Part shown: positions 35,489 to 44,318 of the stretch, piece after piece | Layout of the letters: every line of letters starts with the position of its first letter | How positions within the stretch are numbered: position 1 is the stretch's first letter | Source of the DNA: Stereocaulon alpinum | Lineage: Eukaryota > Ascomycota > Lecanoromycetes > Lecanorales > Stereocaulaceae | Length of the DNA stretch: 44,318 nt | NCBI GenBank assembly: GCA_018257865.1 | Contig: JAEUBA010000150.1 | Span: 1-44,318, forward strand | Direction: 5' to 3' | Translations under genes and position numbers: made by a program | Notes under the pieces: generated by a model | The model's database searches: none | Seen by the model: only the letters and a program-made list of their open reading frames with translations | What the model was told of the DNA's origin: nothing

Positions 35489-38400
35489 ATAGGTACCTTA
35501 TAATAATAGCGCCGGCTACTTCTACTTAGTATATAACGGAGACCTAGAAGCCCGTATATACTTTTATATTAATAAGAGAATAGATATAGATAGTTAGGAG
35601 CTAGTCTACTATAGGGGAGACTTAAGCTTAATTAGGATTATCCTAAAGGAGTAAGGGAATAATAGAGAAACTACCCTAAAGAGGCCCTAAAAAGAAAGGG
35701 ACGCTAGTAACCTAAGCTATTAGGATAGAAAAGTCTAAATCTATAATATCTATAACCCCTTACTAACCTAATATATATTAACTAATAGCCCCTTAACGCT
35801 CCCCCTCTTAGATAGAGTATTAATAGAAGACGGAGAATATATCTTTCTAAGGGACTTTAACCTTTACTACCTAAACTAAAATAACCTAAGCTAATAAATA
35901 TACTACGTAATAGTAGACTAGCTCTTAGAAATAATAGAAATAAAGGAGATAAAACTAAAACTATTAAAACGATTAATTATATAAAGGGCTAGAGGCTATA
36001 AAAGTATAATAGACCTATTATTTTTATTAGAAGGAGCGTATTAGGCTATAAGGAGCTTTATAGTTTATAAAGACTTATACTATAACTCTAACTATAAGTT
36101 AGTAGTAATAGAATTTAAGTAGAGTTAGAATAAAAAAACCTTACGCCCCCGCTACGCCTAGAAGAAAATCGAAGATAAGGTTACTAAAGAGAAGATTATA
36201 AAAGGTATAAGAGTCTTATCTATAGCGCTAGGAAAGCTAAAGCTCTATAATAAGGAGGAGATTAACTAATATCTCGCTAAGCTAATAGGAGGCCTTTAGG
36301 AAATTATTAACCTTATAATCTTATAATCCTAATTATACCTAAAGGCTAAATCCTACTAGAACTCCTACTGCGCTAGGGCTACCCTAAAGGTAAAGGAATA
36401 TATAAAGGAATATAAAAGAAACTATAATACTTAGATAAAGGAGGCCCTCTATATAGCGAATAAGGAAAGGGCGTAGGTAATTAGAAAGGCTAAGACTTTT
36501 ATATAGAGGGAAAGTATATATAAGGCTATACTAAAGCTAATAGGCGTATAGAGACTTATAAGATAGGGAAGAGAAAAGAATAGATACCTAAAGGAACTCC
36601 TATAATTCTTAGTAATTAAAGATAGTAGCGGGGGTAAGGCTAGGGATTTTAATAGAAAAGTAAGAGCCTTAAGGAGAGTCCTCTTCCTACTACCGCTAGT
36701 AATAGACTTAGGAGATATTATAAGTATAAGATACCTAGAACTAATATAGATAGATAAGGAGATATTAGTTAAAGAAGTCTCTAAGGTAATATAGTACCTA
36801 GCGGTTAATAAAGTACTTAGTATTAATAGAATTCTAAACCGCTTCCTAAGGGCCTTAACTAGTATAAGTATAATAGAGGTAATAGTCTACTTATTCTAAA
36901 CTTATCTTAAGCTAGGCTACTACCCGAAGTACTTTAAAAAAGCGAATATAGTAATCTTAAAAAAGCTAAAGAAAAGTAACTACTTAGAACTAAAGTTATA
37001 TAGGCCTATTATACTCCTTAATATACTAAGTAAAGTATTAGAAGCGGTAATCTTACGGAGACTAAGCGATATAGTAGAAGAAAATAAGCTACTCTTACTA
37101 TAATAAATAGGGGCTAGGCGGAAGCGATTAGTAGAGACTATACTTAAAACCCTTATAAACGCAGTCTATATAGTCTAGAACTATAATAAGAGTATAAAGA
37201 AGAGAGTAGTAAGCCTACTCTTACTAGACGTAGTTAAGGTATTTAATAATATATTATATAAGAGGCTACTATATAACCTTTAGATAAAAGGTACCCTAAG
37301 TATAATTATAAGATAGGTTAGGAGCTTTTTAATAGATAGAGCTATATCTATAATACTAAGTAGAAAGATAAGTATAGTTAAAGGGGTATTTATAGGTATC
37401 CTATAGGGATTACCTATCTTACTAATTCTTTACCTATTCTTTAACGCGCTACTAATTAATACGTACGTAAGAATAAGCCTCCTAGTATAGGTTAGAGGCT
37501 TTATAGACGATATATACCTACTAGCCTATAATAAAAGTATAGAAAGGAACTACTAAAACCTAAGAAAGGCCTATAAAATCTACCTAAAGTAGGCTAGTAC
37601 CTATAGCGTAGTATTCGCCTTATAGAAATATAAACTAATCTATATATCCTAGATACCGAAGAAATTTAATATATTAATAGTTATAAACTTTAGAGACTTA
37701 ATTATTAAACTAAGTATAAGTATTAGAGTCCTTAGTCTATATATAGACCCGAAACTAAGATAGGGACCGTATATTACTTAACTAAAGGTAAGAGTAGTTA
37801 CCTAAAGTTATATAATTAAATACCTTATAGGGTTGATATAGGGCGCTACCTTCGCGAAATATAGAATAGTATATAGTATAATAGTAAGATTAATACTAAT
37901 ATTCGTAGTACTAATTTAGTACTAATTAAAGAGAACCCTAAAGGCTACTTTAGGCTATATAAAGAAGTTAGTAATAATCTAAAATAACTACCTCTAGATA
38001 GTCTTAGGAGCTTTTAAGGTAACCTTAGTCTTAGTACTTAAGGCTAAAGCGGTAATTATACTAATCGACTTCTAACTAGACCGCCTAGTAATATAATATT
38101 AAATAAGCTAGGGGGTCTACCTAGTTATAACTAGTAGTAATAAATATATTAAGAGGAAGCTTAACTATTAAGGGCTAAGATAATAATAAATACCCCTAAC
38201 CCTAGTAAGGGAGAAGGAACTTTAGGTATTAGATACCTTAGGGGTTAGGGACTAAGCTAAAGTAGCTACTCTTATAAGGTAAAAGAAAGGATAGAAGAAC
38301 CTAGCTACTAATATTAAAGAATACTAAAGTACTATAGCTATTACTTAGAAGATAAGAAACTAAGCTATCTAATAAAGGATAGATAAATAGAAAGCCTATA

Positions 38401-39207
38401 AAGACTCTATCCCTATATATATAGCTAGCTTAGCCTAGGAGGGAGACCTTACTAAAGACTACTTTAACTACTATAACTAGCTCTATAAGGTAGAGAGCTC
38501 TATAGTAGTATAGCTAAGGAGTAGTAAAATTAGGCTAAACGACTTCCTATATTAAATAGGAGTACTAACGGTCCGTAGTACTAGCTACTAGTATAGTTAG
38601 AGGAAATAGAATATAAAGTATATACTACTCTTCTACCCTAAACTAGCGGGAGAAAGAGCGGAGCTAATAAAATAAGCGGGGACGAATAATATAAGAGAAA
38701 TACTAATATAGGCTAAGGGAATCCGCGTAGCCGTATAATAGATAGTAAGAATAGGATAGCTTAGCTAATTCTTACTAGTTAAGTAATAGTTAGTATAGTC
38801 TAAACTACCCTTAGGACCCTATAAAGCGCTTAGACTAGTAAAAAAGAGGAAAAGGAAAAAGGAACTATTAGCGGGGGATACTAGAGAATAATTACCTACT
38901 CTAGACTAAAGGTAAGGCGTCTATTAAACTATATAATAAATATAGAACGCGATAAGGTCTAGGATAGAAGTTTAAAGGTAGAAGGGGAGAGAGAGATAAG
39001 ATAAGTAGTATTTAAGGTATAAGTATAGCTAGAGGCTATTAATAAAGAGGTAAATAGGTTATAGATAAGAGGGAGTTTTTACCTAAAGAAAGGTTTCTCT
39101 AGCGACTAGTAGAGCTTCCGCTCTACTAGGATAATTCTATAGGACTCCCTTATTAGCAGAGTATTTCTACTAGAGTAGGTATATAAATCAATTAATTAAT
39201 TAATACT
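35489..39207 (+). mobile_element. Tad-like LINE copy H, ORF2 (endonuclease, RT, RNase H) and 3' end
   Basis: The degraded ORF2 starts inside an apurinic endonuclease domain (FYINKRIDIDS at about 35,560; FLRDFNLYY at about 35,850). The reverse transcriptase follows (YRPIILLNILSKVLEAVI at about 36,995-37,050; SLLLLDVVKVFNNI at about 37,215; FIDDIYLLAY at about 37,500), then an RNase H-like region and a C-terminal part up to about 38,900. The 3' UTR holds a perfect hairpin (39,106-39,129) and ends in an AATTAATTAATTAAT tail. The ORF2 start and ORF1 end are missing at the junction with Gypsy C. Copies G and I share the 3' end. Confidence 0.85.
39106..39129 (+). repeat. LINE 3'-terminal hairpin, copy H
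   Basis: 10-bp perfect stem CTAGTAGAGC / GCTCTACTAG with loop TTCC in the sense of the LINE, about 80 bp before the end of the element. Compare 17,142-17,165 and 43,069-43,092. Confidence 0.9.
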
Positions 39208-40656
39208 AGACTCTAAATACTAAATACTAAACGCTAAACGCTAAAAAAAATTAAATATAATCTATACGGCCTATACGTAAATAGTTAGTATACGTAGAGT
39301 ATTTATTAAGGATAACTTACCTCTATCGCCTCCCTTATACTCTCCTCCTTATCTTCCCTTCTCCTCCTTTCCTCCTCTATAGCCTTAAGGGCCTAGTCGT
39401 AGGGAATCTAATTATATTAATATATTATACTAATACCAGCACGCTAACGGGTAATATAATATACCTAAACTATAGAGGGTTTCTTTACTAGCGCCTCTAC
39501 CTCCTTATCTACCTCTACTTCTACCTCCTTACTACTACCCTTCCTACTATTATCTTCCTTATTATTATCCTCCTCCTCCTCCTTCGCTAGTTTCGCCTAC
39601 GGCGAGTTAGCGGTAAATATAGTAAGATAATATAGTATAGCTAAAGGATAAAAAAAGGTATAGAGGGTATAGAGCGAGGAGAGTTTAGGGTATAGTAAGT
39701 AGAAAGGTAGAATTAAGGTAGATATTAGGGAATAATAAGAAGAAATAAGCTTAGCTTACCTCCTACGGCGAGTTAGCGTAGTATTAGAAAAATAAGGATA
39801 TTACTTACTAATACCTTTAACCTCCCCTATAGCGAGGCTAACCGCTGCGCTATCTAGCTACTATATATCCCTAGGGTTAGGGAATAATCCTTATACTATT
39901 AGGTAACTCTCTTATAAAGGTCCTTTAGGCGGTTATCTACCCTAAGCGGTATAATAGTAGCGGATAGCGTAGCTACTAGCCCCGCTACTTCTATTACTAT
40001 AGAGGCGGGAATCTTCTAATATTAACTAATAACGCGTAGTTATAGAATAGATAAATATACCTTATAATATCCCGCTACCCTACGATACGCTAATTTATAC
40101 CTTAGGTACGGAGGTACGGCCCTACGAATATAGGTCCTTTTTGCTATAAGGTAGTTTATATATAGAAGATCTACTACTAACTCTTAGTAATAGGTAATAT
40201 ACGGTATAATTATAGACTTACTATTAATAATAAAGACTTATAACCTATTAATATTATTAAAGACTTACTATTATAGTATAAGGGTGGTACTTATAAAATA
40301 TATTATTACTAAAGAGGGAAAAGGAAGTAGAAGGAATAGTATAGTAATATATCTATACTAATATCGCTACGGGATTACTTTACTATAACCCCCGATTATA
40401 GTAATTATATTATAATAGTAATATAAGTACGAGCTATAGTCGCGTTATCGCAGATTTAGAGTATATTTATAATATTATATAAGGTATAGGGTAACTATAG
40501 TATAGAGACTCTTTTCCTTCCTTTTCCTATAAGGTTTTAAAGGTTTTTAATAAGCTCTACCTACGTTACTAGCCCGCTTTTAGGCCACCGCTATAAGGTA
40601 ATTAAGTATAATAGCAAATTTACGCTAGCGGACTAGCGTCTAGAAGGGGAAGTAAT
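39208..40656. other. 3' non-coding part of Gypsy copy B and/or unassigned repeat
   Basis: No domain is readable. A CTAAA(C/T)(A/G)CTAAA-type run follows the LINE tail (39,215-39,250), pyrimidine-rich CTCCTC stretches lie at 39,340-39,380 and 39,565-39,585, and a word around CTACGGCGAGTTAGCG occurs twice (39,597 and 39,764). The polypurine tract at about 40,642-40,652 belongs to Gypsy copy B. Confidence 0.45.
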
Positions 40657-40978
40657 TATAATATTTAGTAACTATTAGGGTCTACTTAGTATTAGCAGTA
40701 ATCTAATACTTAGTATTAGAAATAATATTAACGGGCTTAGTATTAGAAATAATATTAACGGGGTATTACCGCAGCGCTGTATATATAGGTAAAGGAAGAC
40801 GTTATACTACCCCGCTCTATACTTAATAAGTATAAGGAGTGTATACCCCCTAGAAGTAGGATTATTAGTAATTAGTTCTACTAATAAACGGATACCTACT
40901 ATTACTACTTTACGTCTTTAAATAAACCTTAGTATCCTATCGCGCAGCGCTACTAGGGCGCGAAAGGTATATATTATA
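40657..40978 (+). repeat. 3' LTR of Gypsy copy B
   Basis: 322 bp, co-linear with 21,300-21,621 and followed by TATCT (40,979-40,983), the partner of the target duplication at 21,295-21,299. Taken alone it looks like a solo LTR without a duplication; the duplication appears only when paired with the distant LTR. Confidence 0.88.
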
Positions 40979-40983
40979 TATCT

Positions 40984-43002
40984 AGTTAATTAAAAGTAGT
41001 AGAATTCGTCTATACTACTTAAAGACCTCCTAAATAATACTATTAACTATAGAATATAAGGTTAAGGTAGGGGGAAACGCGCTAGGACCGCTTAGAGCGC
41101 TAGAAACCTTAATATTACTACTATAAGTTAGTAGGTATAAATTTATAATATATAAAGAAGGTAGATTATTCGACTATAGTAGTAGAACGCCTATCTACGG
41201 CCTTACCCTACCTAATTAGATATCTAACTAGTTATCTAAGTAGTTATACTACCCTATAATCTAGAGGATTTAAGCCTACTTAAGTACTAAGATTCTTCTT
41301 TTAAAGATAAAGTACCTCTACTATAACTATAATATTACCTCCGCTAGTAACGGAGATACGCTTAGGGGGTATAGGAGAATAGTAAGGAATATATACTATA
41401 TTAGTAGTATTACCGTCGACCGTATTAGCGCTATAATATTATAGATAAGGGTAGTAGAATACTACCTATTATATATCTATATACTTAACTACTATAAGTA
41501 TATATTAATCTCCTAAAGTATATTATATTACTATAGTTCTTTAATCTAACTAATAAATATCCTTATTACTATATCTTTTCTTTTAAGGGTAAGTATCTTT
41601 CTACTAAATAGTAGTAGTATTATTAAAATAGTATAATTAATATCTAAGTACCTAACTTACCTAACTTTAAATTCCTTAAATAACTACCTAAAGGTAATCC
41701 TAAGTATTAATTTCTTATATTAAATAAGCTATTTTATAAGGTAGAATATATATTAGATAGTTAGGATTATATCCTAAACCCTTATTAGCTAAGATAGTTT
41801 AAGATAAAATAGACTACTTAAAGTACTATATTTATTAAAAGAGCCTTAAACTATAATAACCTACTTTCTTTTACTAGTAAAGGCGTAGATAAGATAGATT
41901 ACTAAGTTAAGTAGACTATATATAAAATCTAAGGGGGGATATAAGTATTATACTATTAGTCTATTTTTACCTAAAGAAGGTATTACTAAGAGATACTACT
42001 TTATTAATAATAGCTAAGATTAAGTAGATACCTATATAATATATACTAAATAGGTTAAAAGATTTATTAATACGGATATAATACTTCTTCTTTAGTAACT
42101 TCTTTAAGATATTAACCTCTATATATAAAGCTTTAAGACTTACTAGGAACGCTTATTAGATAATAAGGTAAAATACTCTCTATAGACTATAAATATCTAT
42201 ATTATATAATATAACCCTAAGCGTACTAATTATAGTATATATAACCGCCCTATATCTAGTAAGGTAGCCTATATTATAATTACTCCTCCTAATAGCGCGA
42301 AGGGACGTATTATATATATTAAAGTTAAGGGTAGGGGCCTTATAAGGGTCCCTAAATAGTACTTATCCTATATACCTCTATAGTATATCCTATCTTTCCC
42401 TTATAGGGAATAGAGCTAGTATAATAGTCTACTATTATAGGGATATAATAAGCTCTTAGAAGAATATCTCCTTACTACCTATAAGTTAAATATAAGGTAG
42501 GGAACTACTTAGTACTATAGTATATATTAGGACCCTAACTAGCCTAAGTATAGTAATAAGGAGGAAGAGCTAGAAAGAGATAAAGCTATATTAAGAGGTT
42601 ATAGAGGGTCTATATAGGTTACTAAGAGTTAGATCTATTACTATTAGCTATAGGTAAGCCCTATTTTATATCTTTTAAATATCTATCTTTATATTAGTAA
42701 GATTATCTTTTCTAGTACTTTATATCTTTATATAGGATATTATAATCTTCTATTATTTTTCTTCTAAAAAGCGCCGCCCCCCTTCTATACTATCTTAGTA
42801 ATACCTCTATAGGTACTAGATATATAGCGCTTTATTATAGTAGTTATAGACGTCGCTATTAATAGTTATAGAATATATCTATTAGCTAGTATAAGTAACT
42901 TAGATATAGAAAAGAATTTCGTTCTAAATATAATTTTTATAGAACTATTAATATATTACTTAAAAAGGTATTAAAATAATTAATAACTAAAGAGTTAATT
43001 AA
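40984..43002. other. unassigned RIP-degraded DNA
   Basis: AT-rich, stop-laden, almost without CpA/TpG, and with no protein motif I can name. It should continue the sequence left of 21,295. Confidence 0.45.
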
Positions 43003-43352
43003 TTAATTGATTTATATACCTACTCTAGTAGAAATACTCTGCTAATAAGGGAGTCCTATAGAATTATCCTAGTAGAGCTTCCGCTCTACTAGTCGCTGGA
43101 GAAACCTTCCTCTAAGTAAAAACTCCCTCTTATCTATAACCTATTTGCCTCTTTATTAATAGCCTCTAGCTATACTTATACCTTAAATACTACTTATCTT
43201 ATCTCTCTCCCCCCTTCCTAAACCTTATCGCGTTCTATATCTCTTATATAGTTTAACGGACGCCTTGCCTTTAGTCTGGAGTAGGTAGTTGTTCTCTAGT
43301 ATCCCCCGCTAATAGTTTCTTTTTCCTTTTCTTCTTCTTTACTGGTCTGGGC
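43003..43352 (-). mobile_element. LINE 3'-end fragment, copy I
   Basis: About 350 bp nearly identical to 17,075-17,430 and to the inverted 39,190-38,850: tail, hairpin and the last part of ORF2. Similarity stops at about 43,352, so it is a strongly 5'-truncated insertion, as expected for target-primed reverse transcription. Confidence 0.85.
43069..43092 (-). repeat. LINE 3'-terminal hairpin, copy I
   Basis: 10-bp stem identical to that of copy H. The plus strand shows TTCC in the loop, but this LINE copy is on the minus strand, so its own loop reads GGAA: the loop is reversed relative to the element. Confidence 0.85.
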
Positions 43353-43559
43353 GAACTAAAGAGTTTATATTATATTTTCCGTATTTTTAAGTTTTTAAAA
43401 TAAGATTTCTCTACGGGGTAGACCTTATAAGATTTAATATTTTAAAGAATTCTTCTACTAATACTATAATAGTACTATAATAGTAGATTCTCTTAATTAC
43501 TCTATTCTAAGCGTCTCCTTAGCTACTTTATTACTAATACTTATACTACTATTAAATAG
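43353..43559. other. unassigned, probably the upstream part of the Helitron fragment
   Basis: There is no clear motif. It lies between the end of LINE copy I and the first readable Helitron residues. Confidence 0.35.
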
Positions 43560-44318
43560 AATAACCTAAATTAGTATATTAAGTATTAGTATAAAATTCG
43601 GGTACTTAGCTATAAAGGCTTAATTAATTAACTATATAATAATCTAGATTTAGGGCTTAGCGATCTTAGTAGTAAAGTTACTATTCTACTATCTAATATA
43701 GCCGGTAGCCCTAGAGCTATAAAGATAGATATAGAGGACACTTTAATAGTAGTATAGTATTAAGGTAATCCTACCTTCTTTATAACTTTTATATATAACC
43801 TAAACTAGGCTGACGTCCGCCGTTCTATTTAACCTAGTTTATCGACAACGGAGGTTTATAATATATAGGTATAGGTTTTTAATATAAAGCTCTAAGAGCT
43901 TCTTAAGAATCTTTTTAAGAGATATATTTTAGGCGTCTATATTAGTTATTACTATATAGTTAAATTTTAAAAGCGAGGTCTACCGCACGCCTATATCCTT
44001 CTTATTATTTATAAGTAGGATAAAATTAGATATATCTCCTAGATTAATAACGCCGTCTAAGCTATTATTCCTAATAAGATAAAGGACCTAGTACTCTATA
44101 AGTTAGTAACTACTTATATAATCTATTACTATTACTTAGCCTCCGATATCTACTAGGATAAAGAGAAGAACTAGTACTCTAAGTTCTTCCCTAAAGATAT
44201 TTATAATAAGTTATCGTTTAATATTAAGGGAGTATACCTATATTATCGATACCTATATATAGAGCCTACTCCGGAGGGCTATACTAACTAATAGGTTACT
44301 TTATTCCTTATAACCCCT
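43560..44318 (+). mobile_element. Helitron Rep/helicase fragment, RIP-degraded, runs off the window
   Basis: One plus-strand frame (with stops at former Gln codons) reads GNPTFFITF (about 43,765-43,795), then VFNIKL, ELLKNLFKRYILGVYISYYY, and KRGLPHAYILL (about 43,970-44,005). The last corresponds to the Rep HUH motif of the Helitron-like N-terminal domain (RGLPHAHIL; the second His reads as Tyr, a CpA to TpA change). Downstream are LYKLVTTYIIYYY, KFFPKDIYNKLSF and YIEPTPEGYT, in the expected order. The helicase part lies beyond 44,318. This is the only DNA transposon recognised here. Confidence 0.8.

Larger units (their letters stand above)
21300..40978 (+). mobile_element. Ty3/Gypsy chromovirus copy B, split by nested insertions
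   Basis: The element is bounded by 322-bp LTRs (21,300-21,621; 40,657-40,978) that are nearly identical and end in TATAATAT...ATATTATA (RIP-altered TG/CA). TATCT directly flanks both ends (21,295-21,299; 40,979-40,983). A polypurine tract (AGAAGGGGAAG) precedes the 3' LTR. Own coding part: Gag (about 21,960-22,740), protease region (about 22,900-23,200 and after 23,900), RT (about 24,200-24,760; LKKDRGLRL, LDLKDTY, YLDNILIYS at about 24,590), RNase H (about 24,950-25,420), integrase (about 25,790-26,560) and chromodomain (about 26,910-27,110). One catalytic Asp of RT and one of integrase read as Asn, and stops are frequent, so the copy is dead. Insertions: a TRIM at 23,198 and a LINE/Gypsy pair in the 3' part. 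Confidence 0.85.

Noticed and set aside
40657..40978. solo LTR
   Set aside because: Flanks do not match on their own, a polypurine tract precedes it, and the right-hand TATCT pairs with the one before 21,300; it is the 3' LTR of Gypsy B.

Overview
This window is fungal, most likely from a filamentous ascomycete (Pezizomycotina; a Dothideomycete is my guess, at low confidence). The evidence is short spliceosomal introns of 49-79 bp with GTRNGT donors, a fungal CorA-like membrane protein, a Fig1 family gene, a GPI-anchored wall protein, and above all two blocks of retrotransposon DNA ruined by repeat-induced point mutation (RIP). In those blocks CpA and TpG are almost absent (positions 61-120, for example, contain neither), while CpG and GpC remain common. 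ATG therefore hardly exists there and no ORF survives.

Layout. Positions 1-7,860 are a RIP-degraded left block: a Ty3/Gypsy element on the minus strand (1 to about 4,065), unassigned AT-rich DNA, the 3' end of a chromodomain Gypsy element (5,112-6,238, plus strand), and an unassigned repeat with a 15-bp tandem array. Positions 7,870-15,520 are a GC-balanced gene island with four gene models: a secreted GPI-anchored protein (+), a CorA-like transporter-type protein (-), a Fig1 family four-membrane-span protein (+) and a small unknown protein (-). The genes do not form an evident pathway; the common theme is cell surface and membrane. From 15,520 to 44,318 there is a second RIP-degraded block. 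It starts with a Copia integrase fragment and then an inverted copy of the same chromovirus 3' end that lies left of the island.

The right block is a nest. A Tad-like LINE (17,064 to about 20,155, minus) sits in the chromovirus. A Ty3/Gypsy element with 322-bp LTRs at 21,300-21,621 and 40,657-40,978 and a TATCT target duplication has been split by further insertions, so its ends now lie 19.7 kb apart. Inside it are a second LINE copy (about 27,540-39,207) and, inside that LINE, a third Gypsy element with 235-bp LTRs (28,680-35,488). The left edge of a Helitron Rep/helicase gene is at about 43,560-44,318.

The most novel item is a very small LTR element (TRIM type) present twice, at 19,059-19,562 and 23,198-23,894. 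Both copies have 110-bp LTRs and perfect 5-bp target duplications. The internal region consists largely of 55-bp tandem units in different number (about two versus five). A second unusual item is a terminal hairpin of the LINE family: three copies keep a 10-bp perfect stem through a paired base change, while the loop differs and in one copy is reverse-complemented relative to the element.
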